A DNA stretch of 64,000 nt, from positions 1 through 64,000 of the forward strand of contig JANYDF010000028.1 in the NCBI GenBank assembly GCA_025359905.1, read 5' to 3'. Below, one piece after another: positions 35,145-48,606 of the stretch. The notes under the pieces are model-generated. The model had not been told where the DNA came from, did not search any database, and was given only the letters and a program-made list of their open reading frames with translations. The DNA is from Rhodospirillales bacterium. Its GTDB lineage: Bacteria; Pseudomonadota; Alphaproteobacteria; Acetobacterales; Acetobacteraceae. Made by a program: the position numbers and the translations under genes. Position 1 is the first letter of the stretch, and each line of letters starts with the position of its first letter.

Positions 35145-36905
35145 ATGAATTCGCCGAATTTGTATGCTTTGCGGGATGAGTTGTCGCGCCGGGGCCTCGA
35201 CGGCTTCATCGTCCCGCGCGCCGATGAGCATTTGGGCGAATACGTGCCACCGTCGGCAGAGCGGCTGGCTTGGCTGACGGGTTTCACCGGCAGCGCCGGT
35301 ACCGCCATCGTTTTGCAGGACCGCGCGGCAATTTTTGTCGATGGCCGCTACGTGCAGCAAGCCGCCGCCCAGACCGGTGCGGTGATGTGGCAGCAACGCC
35401 ACGTCACCGAAACGCCGCCGCATCTGTGGCTTGCCGAGACCGCGCCCGGCCTGCGCATCGGCTATGACCCGTGGCTGATGCCGGAAGATGCGGTGCAGCG
35501 CCACGCCGATGCGGGCGTGACCCTGGTGGCGCAGGATAGCAACCCCATCGATGCGGTATGGCGCGGCCGTCCCGAAGTGCCGCTCGACCCGGCAGTGCCG
35601 CACGGGCTGGACTATGCTGGGCGCGGCTCGGCGCAAAAGCGTGAGGACATCGCCGCCGCCCTGCGCGCCGCCAAGCAGGACGCAGCGGTGATCACCGATC
35701 CCGCCTCGCTGGCGTGGCTGCTGAACATTCGCGGCAGCGACGTGCCGTTTACCCCGTTCGCGCTCGGCTTCGTGATTATCCATGCCGATGGCGCGGTCGA
35801 TTTGTTCATGGACCCGCGCAAGCTGCCCGAAGCAACGCGGGCGTGGCTCGGCAATGGCGTCAGCGTGCAGCCGCGCAGCGCCTTGCCGGCGGCGCTGGCC
35901 GCGCTGAAGGGCCGCACTGTGCGGGTGGACGCGGCCAACTCGCCAGCCTGGTTCGCCCAGCACCTGCGCGCGGCCGGGGCGACCGTCGCGGGCGGGATGG
36001 ACCCGTGTTTGCTGCCAAAAGCCTGCAAGAACGCGGTGGAGCAGCAAGGCGCGCGGGCGGCGCAACTGCGCGATGCCGCCGCTATTGTGCGCTTTCTGCA
36101 CTGGATGCAGACGGCAGCGGGCCGCGAGACCGAACTTTCTGCGGCCAAGCAATTGCTGGCGTTCCGTGAAGCGCTGCCCGGCTTTCGCGGCGAAAGCTTC
36201 CCGGCGATCTCCGGGGCCGGGGAGCACGGCGCCATCATCCACTACCGGGTCAGCCCGGAAACCGACCGGCCGATCCGCCCTGATGAGGTGTATCTGATCG
36301 ATTCCGGCGGGCAATTCAGCGACGGCACCACCGACATCACCCGCACGCTATGGACTGGGCCGAATGCGCCGCCAGCGGCGCTACGCGACTGCTTCACCCG
36401 GGTGCTGAAGGGCACCATCGCCATCGCCACGCTGATCTTCCCGCAAGGCGTCGGCGGCGCGCATATCGACGCGTTTGCGCGGGCGGCCTTGTGGCAAGCC
36501 GGGCTGGATTACGACCACGGCACCGGCCACGGCGTCGGCAGCTATCTATCCGTGCATGAAGGCCCGGTCAGCCTGTCGCGCATGGCCCGCCCGGTGCCGA
36601 TTGCACCAGGGATGATCCTGTCCGACGAGCCAGGCTACTACGCGCCCGGCCAATTCGGCATCCGGCTGGAAAACCTTGTACTGGTGCAGCCGGCTGATTT
36701 GGCGAACGCCAGCAAGCCGTTCCTGCGCTTCGAAACCCTCACGCTGGCGCCGTTCGACCGCCGCATGATCGACGTGGCGCTGCTGACGGCAGCCGAACGC
36801 GCGTGGCTCGATGCTTATCATGCGCGCGTGCTGGCGCAGGTCGGACCGAAGCTGGAATTGCCGGTGCGGGATTGGCTGGCGGCCGTGTGCGCGCCGCTGG
36901 CCTAA
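35145..36905 (+). CDS. Aminopeptidase P family metallopeptidase (M24B)
   Basis: 586 residues. Two creatinase-type N-terminal domains (LRDELSRRGLDGFIVPRADEHLGEY, LTGFTGSAGTAIV, FVDGRYVQQAAAQ) precede the pita-bread peptidase domain with metal ligands in YLIDSGGQFSDGTTDITRT, DHGTGHGVGSYLSVHEGP, LSDEPGYYAPGQFGIRLENL. This is the long Xaa-Pro aminopeptidase form. It removes N-terminal residues ahead of Pro in the cytoplasm. The ATG at 35145 is preferred; one 13 codons upstream (35106) has an AGGGAG only 2 bases before it. Confidence 0.93.
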   Translation: MNSPNLYALRDELSRRGLDGFIVPRADEHLGEYVPPSAERLAWLTGFTGSAGTAIVLQDRAAIFVDGRYVQQAAAQTGAVMWQQRHVTETPPHLWLAETAPGLRIGYDPWLMPEDAVQRHADAGVTLVAQDSNPIDAVWRGRPEVPLDPAVPHGLDYAGRGSAQKREDIAAALRAAKQDAAVITDPASLAWLLNIRGSDVPFTPFALGFVIIHADGAVDLFMDPRKLPEATRAWLGNGVSVQPRSALPAALAALKGRTVRVDAANSPAWFAQHLRAAGATVAGGMDPCLLPKACKNAVEQQGARAAQLRDAAAIVRFLHWMQTAAGRETELSAAKQLLAFREALPGFRGESFPAISGAGEHGAIIHYRVSPETDRPIRPDEVYLIDSGGQFSDGTTDITRTLWTGPNAPPAALRDCFTRVLKGTIAIATLIFPQGVGGAHIDAFARAALWQAGLDYDHGTGHGVGSYLSVHEGPVSLSRMARPVPIAPGMILSDEPGYYAPGQFGIRLENLVLVQPADLANASKPFLRFETLTLAPFDRRMIDVALLTAAERAWLDAYHARVLAQVGPKLELPVRDWLAAVCAPLA

Positions 36906-37634
36906 CTACTTGCGCGAAATGCGGCGGCGCAGCCCTGCCAGCGCCGCCAGCGCGCCCGCCAGCACGGTGAGGCTGGCCGGTTCCGGCACCGGTATCGAAG
37001 CGCCGCCGCCGGACAATGTGGAATTGCCGACGATATAGACCCGGTCGACCATGATGTCGCGCGCGGGCGATGTGCCGCCCTGGAATTGGAACGTCACCGT
37101 GTAATTGCCCGCCGCCGCGACGGTGGCGTTGGCGCTTTCATGGGTCCAACGGTTGGTGCCGAACAGCGTCGTGTTGCCGCTGACCACAGTGACACCGGCG
37201 ATCAGTGCGGTGACGGTGGAGTTGAACGCGTTGTTGGCGCCGCTGCCGGTATTCAGCGCGTCGAAGCCAACCTCGTAAGTGCCTGCGTGCGGCAGATAGA
37301 CCGTCTCGCTCAACGTCTCGTAGGCCACATCGTCCACCAGGTACAGCGCGTGCGTGCCGGCGGCGTCCGGAGAGGACGTGCTGGCGTTATCGGCTGCAAT
37401 CACATCGCCGTAGCGGTTGGCGGTGCTGCCATCGGTGATCGCCGATTCCGGCCCATAGCCGGGGCCGTACGCGCCGGGGCCGGTGGTGATGGTCCAACCG
37501 GTGAAGCTGGTTGCGTTGCCGGTGACGGTAAAATTCTCGAAGCTGCCGTTCGAGACGTAGTTGGCCGCAATCGGGGTGGCTTGCGCCGCGCCGCAGGCCA
37601 AAGCGAGCAGCGATACCACGAACACCAAGCGCAT
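36906..37634 (-). CDS. PEP-CTERM sorting-signal protein
   Basis: 242 residues. A signal peptide (MRLVFVVSLLALACGAAQA) is followed by a beta-sandwich-like domain with NYVSNGSFENFTVTG, FTGWTITTGPG, VYLPHAGTYEVGF and TVTFQFQGG. The C-terminus is VPEPASLTVLAGALAALAG followed by RRR, a clear PEP-CTERM motif for exosortase sorting. No exosortase is in the window. The ATG chosen has AGGGG 8 bases upstream; a GTG one codon earlier is possible. It is driven by the promoter at 37685-37715. Confidence 0.88.
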   Translation of the reverse strand: MRLVFVVSLLALACGAAQATPIAANYVSNGSFENFTVTGNATSFTGWTITTGPGAYGPGYGPESAITDGSTANRYGDVIAADNASTSSPDAAGTHALYLVDDVAYETLSETVYLPHAGTYEVGFDALNTGSGANNAFNSTVTALIAGVTVVSGNTTLFGTNRWTHESANATVAAAGNYTVTFQFQGGTSPARDIMVDRVYIVGNSTLSGGGASIPVPEPASLTVLAGALAALAGLRRRISRK

Positions 37635-37684
37635 CACATAATCCCCTCAGGCAGCAGCGCCACGTGCGGCAGCTGCGATGAGCG

Positions 37685-37715
37685 ATTATATGCATCTTTG
37701 CATATTATTTGTCAA
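37685..37715 (-). promoter_or_regulatory. Consensus-like promoter overlapped by a palindrome
   Basis: On the minus strand TTGACA (37715-37710) and TATAAT (37690-37685) are perfect hexamers with a 19-base spacer (CATATA at 17 bases is an alternative). The spacer contains the inverted repeat ATATGCA (37688-37694) / TGCATAT (37699-37705), which overlaps the -10 box and would suit a repressor. The transcript would start near 37678, with a leader of about 44 bases to the PEP-CTERM gene. Confidence 0.6.
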
Positions 37716-37814
37716 TGCCGAACCGAAGCCAAGCCGCATCAACCCAGCGGAGCATCCGGTCACCGTGAGCCATGCGTTGGCCAGCAACACGCCACCCGGC
37801 TTGGCCGTGCGCGG

Positions 37815-38639
37815 TCAGTCTTCTCCGGCCGGGCGCAGATCGTCGTAGTTGTGACTGACTTGGCGCGGCCCGCCCGAAGCGGTTAACGCCACCCGAAACA
37901 ACGACGGATCGGGGATCACGTAGCCCTGCCGCCGCGCGGACAAAATCGTCCGCTCCGCAGCGCCGCTCGCGGTCAGTTTGCGGCGCAGCTTCAACACCAG
38001 TTGGTCCACGCTGCGGTCATCGGCATGCAACGGGCGCTTCAGCGCGACTCGGCCGAGCCATTCGCGCGACACCGGCGCGCCGTCCGCGTCGAGCAGCGTT
38101 TCCAGCGCGGTGAATTCGGCTTCGCTTAGCAGCGTGCGCTCGCCCTGGCGGCCGATCAGGCAGCGATGCGCCGGTTTGACGACGATTTGTGTCGCAGGTG
38201 GAGCAGGTTCACGCGGGTCGGAGCGGCCAAGGCGGCGGTAGAGCGCGCGGATGCGCGCCGCCAGTTCTCGCATCGGTACCGGCTTGATCAGGTAGTCGTC
38301 CGCGCCGCGGTCAAGCCCCTCAACCCGCAGCGCCTCGTCGGACGCCGAAGTGACAACAATGATCCCGCAATCGCCGTCCTGGGCAAATCGCTCGACCAAT
38401 TCGAAGCCGGTCACGTCCGGCAATTGCAGGTCGAGCAATACAATGTCCGGCTGAAATGCCGCCTTGCGTTCGACCGCTTCCGCGCCCGTGCCCGCGAGCT
38501 CAGTCTCCATTCCGCTGGAACGCAACGCCGCTTCCACAGCGGTGGCGACCGGGGCGATATCTTCCACGATCAGCACACGCGGCGGCTGGCGACCGTCACT
38601 TGAATGGAGAAGGCTTGATGTTTCCATTACCCCGAACAT
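37815..38639 (-). CDS. OmpR-type response regulator, orphan
   Basis: 274 residues. The receiver domain is at about 22-140: VLIVEDIAP, DIVLLDLQLPDVTGFELV (phospho-acceptor Asp), ITSASDE-like VTSASDE, and DYLIKPVP (Lys). A winged-helix DNA-binding domain follows: LLSEAEFTALETLL, SREWLGRVALKRPLHADDRSVDQLVLKLRRKL and GYVIPDP. No histidine kinase is beside it. A palindrome TTCAC-TC-GTGAA (38661-38672) lies about 20 bases upstream and may be its operator. The start may also be the ATG four codons in, 38627. Confidence 0.88.
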   Translation of the reverse strand: MFGVMETSSLLHSSDGRQPPRVLIVEDIAPVATAVEAALRSSGMETELAGTGAEAVERKAAFQPDIVLLDLQLPDVTGFELVERFAQDGDCGIIVVTSASDEALRVEGLDRGADDYLIKPVPMRELAARIRALYRRLGRSDPREPAPPATQIVVKPAHRCLIGRQGERTLLSEAEFTALETLLDADGAPVSREWLGRVALKRPLHADDRSVDQLVLKLRRKLTASGAAERTILSARRQGYVIPDPSLFRVALTASGGPRQVSHNYDDLRPAGED

Positions 38640-38763
38640 TCTGCCCGGATCACTCCGCAGTTCACTCGTGAATTAGCGTCGGAGCGTAACAGAGAATTGC
38701 AAGCGGTGGGAGCCCGCTTGACGAAAATTAACCTTACTGTCTGACCTGCGCGCTTTGAGGGGG

Positions 38764-42512
<3,749 letters not shown>

Positions 42513-42537
42513 CGGCTGTGCCGGGCCGCGCCGAAGT

Positions 42538-43377
42538 TCAGAACACCCAGCCGAATGCGCGGTTGAAGAAGCCGGGGCCGCTGCCGGCGGTGACCGGGAC
42601 TTGCGCGCCCTTCACCTGCCCGTCGGCGATCAGTTGATTGTAGCTGTCCACGTACCATTCGTTACCGGGATAGTTATGTCCCAGAACAGCCGCGGTCTTG
42701 CGCGCTTCGCCGGGCAGCCCGAGCAGCAGATAGATCTCGGTCAGCCGGTGCAGCGCTTCCGGGATGTGGTTGGTGGTCTGAAAGTCGTCGATCACCCGCT
42801 GAAACCGGCCAATGGCGGCGGTGTAGAGGTGCTGGCGCTCGTAGTAGCGGCCGACCTCCATTTCCTTGCCGGCCAGATGGTCGCGCGCGAGGTCGATCTT
42901 CAGCTTGGCGTCGCGGCCATAGCCGCTGTCGGGAAAGCGGTTGACCACTTCCTGCAGCGCCCCCATGGCCTCCTGGGTGCCCTTCTGGTCGCGGGCAATA
43001 TCGGCGATCTGTTCGTAATACGACATCGCCCGCAAATAATACGCATAGGCGACATCGCGGTGCGACGGATGCAATTCGATGAAGCGGTTGAGCGTGCCGA
43101 TGGCATCGGTATAATGTTCTTGCAGATATTGCGCATAACCCTGCATCAACTGCGCATTCACTGCCCAAGTCGAATACGGATAATACTGTTCGACATTATC
43201 GAACTGCTTTACCGCCACAAGATAGTGCTTGCTCGTCAGCGCATCGACACCGCGATTATAGGTCACCTCGACCGGCACGGCCGAAGGGTCTTCCTTGGTG
43301 TCCTCGCTGCTGCCGAACATGGAGCAGCCGCCCAACAGCACGAGCAGGATCAGGGCGGCGGAGCGGAAGGTCTGCAA
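42538..43377 (-). CDS. bamD: Outer membrane assembly lipoprotein BamD
   Basis: 279 residues. A signal peptide ends in a lipobox LLGGC with lipidation at Cys18. The rest is TPR helices starting YNRGVDALTSKHYLVAVKQFDNVEQYYPYSTWAVNAQ, the BamD/ComL pattern. It is anchored in the outer-membrane inner leaflet and delivers OMPs to BamA. It lies between lpxC and recN, the usual alphaproteobacterial order. Confidence 0.95.
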   Translation of the reverse strand: MQTFRSAALILLVLLGGCSMFGSSEDTKEDPSAVPVEVTYNRGVDALTSKHYLVAVKQFDNVEQYYPYSTWAVNAQLMQGYAQYLQEHYTDAIGTLNRFIELHPSHRDVAYAYYLRAMSYYEQIADIARDQKGTQEAMGALQEVVNRFPDSGYGRDAKLKIDLARDHLAGKEMEVGRYYERQHLYTAAIGRFQRVIDDFQTTNHIPEALHRLTEIYLLLGLPGEARKTAAVLGHNYPGNEWYVDSYNQLIADGQVKGAQVPVTAGSGPGFFNRAFGWVF

Positions 43378-43454
43378 GATCGGTCACCGGGCCAGTTTGG
43401 AGAGCGGCTTATAGCACGCCGCAGCGCCAGACGAAGCCTCCCCCGGAAGGACGG

Positions 43455-44405
43455 CTACGCGGCTGCGGCGTGGCGCTGCCAGATGGAGAGCGGCGGCACT
43501 TCCACCGGTGCCGGTTGCAAGCGCCAGTTGGCGGCGTCGGCGAACAGCGCCCGCAGCAGCCGGTTGTTCAGCGCATGGCCGGTGCGATGGCCGATGAAGC
43601 GGGCGTGCAGCGGCGCGCCAGCCAGCGCCAGATCGCCCACCGCGTCGAGCAGCTTGTGGCGCACGAACTCATCACCCATGCGCAATCCGGCCGGGTTCAG
43701 CACTTTCGCGCCATCCACCACCACCGCGTTGTCCAGGCTGCCGCCAAGTGCGAGGCCTGCCGCGCGCAGGGCGGCGACTTCGCTGGCCAGCGTAAAGGTG
43801 CGGGCGCGCGAGAGTTCGGCGCGGAACGACTCGGGCGACAGCCGCAGCGTCAGCGCCTGACGTCCGATGGCGGCGGCCTCGAAGGCAATCGACATCGCCA
43901 TGTCGAAGCCGAAGGCGAACGGCCTCAGCTCGGCGAACGCCTCGCCGTGCTCAACCCGCACCGGGCGCAGCACTTCGATGGCGGCGGAAAATTCATGTTG
44001 CTCGGCGATGCCGGCGCAGTCGATCAGGAACAGGAAACCAGCGGCTGAGCCGTCATGGATCGGCGCTTCCGGCCCATCGATTTCGACGATGGCGTTGTGC
44101 ACGCCCGCACCGGCAAGGGCCGCCATCACATGCTCGATTGTCGAAACCCGAGCTTCGGGCAGGCCGGGCAAACCGATGACGGTGCACAAGCGGCTATCGA
44201 CGACATGGTCGAACCGGGCGGGGATTTCGATCCCAAGATCTGTCCGGCGAAACACGATGCCAGTCCCCGCCGGAGCCGGCAGCATCGCCAGCCGCACCCG
44301 GCGGCCGGAATGCAGGCCGACGCCAGCGCAGTCAATCGGCGCACGCAGGGTACGCTGGATTGCCGGTGCCATTTGCATCGCCTGGGTTTGGGGCAGCCCG
44401 TCCAT
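43455..44405 (-). CDS. lpxC: UDP-3-O-acyl-N-acetylglucosamine deacetylase LpxC
   Basis: 316 residues. Zinc ligands are in STIEHVMAAL (first His) and FVRHKLLDAVGDL (HxxxD). Catalytic His and others lie in FIGHRTGHALNN, and the APIHDGSAAGF segment is conserved. It is the committed step of lipid A synthesis and is cytoplasmic. The start is uncertain: ATG at 44405 opens MDGLPQTQAMQ with a distant AGGA, and later Met residues in MQMAPAIQ are possible. It has its own upstream gap of 244 bases after ftsZ. Confidence 0.95.
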   Translation of the reverse strand: MDGLPQTQAMQMAPAIQRTLRAPIDCAGVGLHSGRRVRLAMLPAPAGTGIVFRRTDLGIEIPARFDHVVDSRLCTVIGLPGLPEARVSTIEHVMAALAGAGVHNAIVEIDGPEAPIHDGSAAGFLFLIDCAGIAEQHEFSAAIEVLRPVRVEHGEAFAELRPFAFGFDMAMSIAFEAAAIGRQALTLRLSPESFRAELSRARTFTLASEVAALRAAGLALGGSLDNAVVVDGAKVLNPAGLRMGDEFVRHKLLDAVGDLALAGAPLHARFIGHRTGHALNNRLLRALFADAANWRLQPAPVEVPPLSIWQRHAAAA

Positions 44406-44607
44406 TGCTCGGTGCTCGTCCTCAATGTGGCGGCGCCTCGGCGCCAAACCGACGCGCAGCATCGGTCGCATTGAAGCTGACAGCGGCTGGCGGCTTTGGC
44501 CAGTCAATGATTATTTCCGAATATTTCGGGGTAAGGCACTGATTTTAAGGAAAATGCCGTGATGCAAAAGACGGTTTGGCGGTCAGTTGTTGTTGCGGCG
44601 CAGCAAG

Positions 44608-44643
44608 CCCGATGGAGCGGCAGCGGATCGCCGCTCCATCGGG
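44608..44643. other. Perfect 14-bp hairpin between ftsZ and lpxC
   Basis: CCCGATGGAGCGGC (44608-44621) and GCCGCTCCATCGGG (44630-44643) form a perfect 14-bp stem with an 8-base loop, 6 bases past the ftsZ stop. No T-run follows on the minus strand, so it may be a partial terminator or an mRNA-protecting structure. A smaller near-palindrome CCGAATATTTCGG lies at 44517-44529 in the AT-rich leader of lpxC. Confidence 0.7.
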
Positions 44644-44649
44644 TCAGGC

Positions 44650-46338
44650 TCAGGGATTGCCTTGGCGGCGCAGGAACGCCGGGATTTCAATCCCGGGTTC
44701 GTCCTGGCCAGGCTGGCGGTGACTGGCCTGGGCCGTATCGTGGCGTGTCGCGGCCGTGCGCGGCTCGACATATTGTTGCGGTTCAGGCTGCTTGGGGGCA
44801 GACGGCGGATCGCGGTGGAAGGCGTTGGTCATCCGGTTGAACAGGTTGCGGCCGATTTGCGCCGGCGGTGCGGCCGGTTCGGCGGCGAACAGGCCGTTAT
44901 CGCGGCCCGGAATGCGCGGCTCACCGGCGAACCGGCTGGTGCCGGTACGGGGCGGCTGCGCTGACGCGGCGGGCTGCGGGCGTTGTTGGATTGGGCGAAC
45001 GGGATCGGCGTAGCCGGTCTCGAACGCCGCTTCCTGCAACTCGGCGTCCGCCACGGGCGCCGGCCGCTGCGGCTGGGCCAGCCCGTATGGCTGCGTTTGC
45101 GGCGGCACCACGGCCTGGGGCGTAACTTGCGCATGCATGCGCGGCTGGGGCGGGGCCACGCGGGCCGCCGGGGGCGCGGCCGCTGGGCGCAGGCCAGTGC
45201 TGACGCCCGGTTGCATCGCCACGGCGGCGGACCCCATCGTGACGCCCATCGGCAGGCCGCGCGGCATCGGGTCGTGCGCCGCCGGAGCCAGGGGAGCGGC
45301 GGCGGCCGCGCTGGCCGCCACGCCGTCGAGCGTGGCGAGTTGCGGGCGCTGGGCCGTGCGTGAGGACGGCGTGTCGATGCCGGTGGCGACCACCGAGACG
45401 CGGATCTTGCCGAGCAGCGATTCGTCGACCGCGGTGCCGAAGATGATGTTGGCGCCTTCGTCGACTTCCTGGCGAATGCGGTTGGCCGCTTCATCGACCT
45501 CGAACAGCGTCATGTCCTCGCCGCCGGTGATGTTGATCAGCAGGCCGCGCGCGCCCGCCATGCTGGTGTCTTCCAGCAGCGGATTGTTGATTGCCGCTTC
45601 GGCGGCGCGCACCGAGCGGTTTTCGCCTTCGGCCTCGCCGGTGCCCATCATCGCCTTGCCCATTTCGGCCATCACGGTGCGGATGTCGGCGAAGTCCAGG
45701 TTGATCAGGCCGGGGGCCACCATCAGATCGGTTACGCCGCGCACGCCCATGTACAGGACGTTGTCGGCCATTTTGAACGCTTCCTTGAAGCCGGTGCGGT
45801 CATTGGCCAGGCGGAACAGGTTCTGGTTGGGGATCACGATCAGCGTATCGACGTATTGCTGCAATTCGTCGATGCCGGCGTCGGCGGCCTTGGCCCGGCG
45901 GCCACCCTCGAAGGTGAACGGCTTGGTCACCACGCCGACGGTCAGAATATTCCGCTCCCGCGCCATGCGCGCGATCACCGGGGCGGCCCCGGTGCCAGTG
46001 CCGCCGCCCATGCCAGCGGTGATGAACACCATGTGGACGCCGTCCAGATGGCGGTACAGTTCCTCGGCGGCTTCCTCGGCGGCGGCGCGGCCGATTTCCG
46101 GCTTCGCACCCGCGCCCAGGCCCTGCGTGATGTGCGGGCCAAGCTGGATGCGGCGATCCGCGCGGCTATGCACCAGTTGCTGGGCGTCGGTGTTCGCCAC
46201 CACGAACTCCACACCCTGAAGATTCATGGCAATCATATTATCGACAGCGTTCGTGCCACCGCCGCCCACGCCAATGACAGTGATGCGCGGGGTGAAGTCG
46301 GTGTGCGATTGCTGAGGGACGGTGAGGTTGAGCGTCAT
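44650..46338 (-). CDS. ftsZ: Cell division protein FtsZ
   Basis: 562 residues, longer than E. coli FtsZ because of a Pro/Ala/Gln-rich linker after about residue 330. The GTPase loop GGGTGTG is at 111-117, and the protein ends [11 protein letters not shown], the FtsA/SepF/ZipA-type binding peptide. It forms the Z ring. The ATG is at [10 protein letters not shown], and GGAA precedes it. It lies 58 bases downstream of ftsA and is followed by a hairpin and then lpxC. Confidence 0.98.
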   Translation of the reverse strand: MTLNLTVPQQSHTDFTPRITVIGVGGGGTNAVDNMIAMNLQGVEFVVANTDAQQLVHSRADRRIQLGPHITQGLGAGAKPEIGRAAAEEAAEELYRHLDGVHMVFITAGMGGGTGTGAAPVIARMARERNILTVGVVTKPFTFEGGRRAKAADAGIDELQQYVDTLIVIPNQNLFRLANDRTGFKEAFKMADNVLYMGVRGVTDLMVAPGLINLDFADIRTVMAEMGKAMMGTGEAEGENRSVRAAEAAINNPLLEDTSMAGARGLLINITGGEDMTLFEVDEAANRIRQEVDEGANIIFGTAVDESLLGKIRVSVVATGIDTPSSRTAQRPQLATLDGVAASAAAAAPLAPAAHDPMPRGLPMGVTMGSAAVAMQPGVSTGLRPAAAPPAARVAPPQPRMHAQVTPQAVVPPQTQPYGLAQPQRPAPVADAELQEAAFETGYADPVRPIQQRPQPAASAQPPRTGTSRFAGEPRIPGRDNGLFAAEPAAPPAQIGRNLFNRMTNAFHRDPPSAPKQPEPQQYVEPRTAATRHDTAQASHRQPGQDEPGIEIPAFLRRQGNP

Positions 46339-46396
46339 GGGTTCCGCTTTCCGCTGAGGCGTGAAGTGTACGGGACTGTGCCGATTCGCAGCGACA

Positions 46397-47701
46397 TCAC
46401 AGCCGGTCCCGAAGAAAATTGACGGCCCGGCGGAGCAATCCGCCCGGCTCGGCCGCGTCGAGGTCAATGTCGTGCAATGTCCGTCCGGCGCCGGCCGTCC
46501 AGGCGAGCAGCCCGGTGACGGTGGCGAAGGCCGGGCCGCTGGCGCTTTCCGGCAGCCCGCGCGGTGCCGCCGGACGGCCGAGCCGCACGCCACGATTGAG
46601 AATTTTGGCCGCCATTTCAGTGATGCCGGACATCTGGCTGGCGCCGCCGACCAGAATGACCCGCGTGCCGGCGGCCCGGCCGAGACCAGAATTGTCCAGC
46701 CGCTCACGCGCCATCTCGAAGGTTTCTTCCAGGCGTGGGCAAATGATGTTCACCACCGCGCTGCGCGGGACTTTGGCGATGTGGTGTTCTTCTTCGCCCA
46801 CCATGGGTACCGGCAGCATTTCGCGCTCGTCGTCCGGGCTGGCCTGGGCGCTGCCGTACAAGGTCTTCAGCCGTTCGGCGTGCGCCACCGGGGTGGACAG
46901 CACGCGGGCGATATCGTTGGTGATGTGCTGGCCGCCCAGCGGCATTTGCGATGTGTGCAGCAACTGGCCGTCGCCAAATACCGCCATGCCGGTGGTGCCG
47001 CCGCCCATGTCCAGCACCGTGGCTCCCAACAGCCGCTCGTCTTCGACAAGGCTCGACAGCCCGGCGGCAAACGGGGCGGACACCATTTCGGTGACTTCCA
47101 GATCGCACAGTTGCAGACATGCGCCGACGTTGAGCAGGGCGGTTTTCATCGCATCGACGACATGCATCCGCACGCTGAGCGTGTCGCAGTACAGGCCGCG
47201 CGGGTCGGCGACCCCCTGCGCGTCGTCGGCCGCCCAAGCCAGCGGCAGCGCGTGGATGATATCGCGGCCTTCGCTTGCGGCGCGGGCGCGGCATTCCAGC
47301 AACACGCGGCGCACATCCTGGTCGGTGACCGCCCGGCCGCTGATCGGCCATTGCAGGTTCATCGCCCGGCTTTCCGGCTGGCCGCACGACAGGTTCACCA
47401 CGATGCTGCGCAGCCGCACATCGGCCTCGGTTTCGGCTTGGCCGACGCAGGCGCGGATCGCGCGCTCCGCCTCGTGAATGTCAACGATGCCGCCGCCACG
47501 CACCCCGCGCGCCCGCTGCCAGGCGAAGCCCAGCACGCGCGGCGTGCCGTCCGATTCGATGCGGCCGATCACGCAGGCGATCTTGGTGGTGCCGATATCC
47601 AGCACGCCAACCGGCCCGGACGGGCGGGGCCGGGCGCGCACTGCCGGTTCGTTCTCCATGTCGGACGGCGGCAGCGCAATGCGGCGCGACAATTCGTTCA
47701 T
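46397..47701 (-). CDS. ftsA: Cell division protein FtsA
   Basis: 434 residues of an actin-like ATPase. It has [16 protein letters not shown] (phosphate 1), [18 protein letters not shown] (phosphate 2), [13 protein letters not shown] (adenosine site) and a C-terminal amphipathic helix [13 protein letters not shown] for membrane anchoring. It tethers FtsZ to the membrane. Its start overlaps the ftsQ stop by 4 bases (ATGA). Confidence 0.97.
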   Translation of the reverse strand: MNELSRRIALPPSDMENEPAVRARPRPSGPVGVLDIGTTKIACVIGRIESDGTPRVLGFAWQRARGVRGGGIVDIHEAERAIRACVGQAETEADVRLRSIVVNLSCGQPESRAMNLQWPISGRAVTDQDVRRVLLECRARAASEGRDIIHALPLAWAADDAQGVADPRGLYCDTLSVRMHVVDAMKTALLNVGACLQLCDLEVTEMVSAPFAAGLSSLVEDERLLGATVLDMGGGTTGMAVFGDGQLLHTSQMPLGGQHITNDIARVLSTPVAHAERLKTLYGSAQASPDDEREMLPVPMVGEEEHHIAKVPRSAVVNIICPRLEETFEMARERLDNSGLGRAAGTRVILVGGASQMSGITEMAAKILNRGVRLGRPAAPRGLPESASGPAFATVTGLLAWTAGAGRTLHDIDLDAAEPGGLLRRAVNFLRDRL

Positions 47702-48606
47702 GTCGGTTTCCTTGCCGCTGGCGGGGCTGGCGGAGGCTGCGGGATGTCTTTGCCGTCCGGCCCGTGCGCCGGCTGCGCGCGGAACGAGAACCGGTTGGGC
47801 AGCCGCAAATCGATGACCTGCAACGGCCGGTCGAGCAGCGCGTGCGTGCCTTGCAACTCGACCAGCCGCGCCAAACCCTGTGCCTCGGCGCCTTCGGGCA
47901 GCAGCACGTCGGTGCCGTTGTTCAGCCGGATATTCCACCGCCGCTCGCCCACGCGCACCGAAGCGGTGACGCGCGACTGAATCAACGGCTGGGTCGCCAG
48001 CAGATCGAGCCACGCGGCGGCGGCCTTCTCGGCGCCGTCGCCCACCACCAGCGGCAATTCCTTGGCGAAGCTGCCGAAATCCGACCCTGTGACGACGTCG
48101 CCGGCGCGATCCACCAGCACGAACTTGCCGTCGTGCTGCCAGACCGCGAACGGGCTGCGTTCCTTCAGTTGCACCACGATGGTGTCGGGCAACTGGCGCG
48201 ACACGCTGGCCGACTGCACCCACTGGATCGCCTCGATCCGGGCGCGCGCCGCATCGACCGAGAACGCCATGATCGGATCGCCGGCGCCAATGCCCAGCGC
48301 CGCGTCGAGCAGTCCTTCCGGGGTCTTTTGGCGGCCTTCGATCACCACGTTTTTAACCCGCAGGCCGAATGGCGCGGTGGCCTCGCCAAGTTGCTGACGC
48401 AAAGTGCCGCCGGGTCCGAAGGCATTCACCGTGGCCAGGCCTGCGGTGGCGAGCGCGATCAACGCCAGCGCGCCCACGGCAGGCAGCAGCATGCGGCGCT
48501 GGCGGCGCAGCATCATTTGCCAGCGGCTCGGCCGGTCTTGTACCGCCGGGCGCACCGGCGGACGCTGGGCGGGGCGCGGCCCGCGCGGTTTTTTCACGCC
48601 CGACAT
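47698..48606 (-). CDS. ftsQ: Cell division protein FtsQ
   Basis: 302 residues with a cytoplasmic N-terminal Arg/Pro-rich part, one membrane helix (about 42-62, MLLPAVGALALIALATAGLA), then a POTRA domain (FGLRVKNVVIEGRQKTPEGLL) and a beta domain. It is a periplasmic scaffold linking early and late divisome. The start at MSGVKKPRG overlaps the ddlB stop by 13 bases; a longer frame begins 9 codons upstream. Confidence 0.93.
   Translation of the reverse strand: MSGVKKPRGPRPAQRPPVRPAVQDRPSRWQMMLRRQRRMLLPAVGALALIALATAGLATVNAFGPGGTLRQQLGEATAPFGLRVKNVVIEGRQKTPEGLLDAALGIGAGDPIMAFSVDAARARIEAIQWVQSASVSRQLPDTIVVQLKERSPFAVWQHDGKFVLVDRAGDVVTGSDFGSFAKELPLVVGDGAEKAAAAWLDLLATQPLIQSRVTASVRVGERRWNIRLNNGTDVLLPEGAEAQGLARLVELQGTHALLDRPLQVIDLRLPNRFSFRAQPAHGPDGKDIPQPPPAPPAARKPT

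Noticed and set aside
46361-47980. 539-codon plus-strand frame opposite ftsA and ftsQ
   Set aside because: Antisense to well-supported division genes; high-GC shadow without a start signal.
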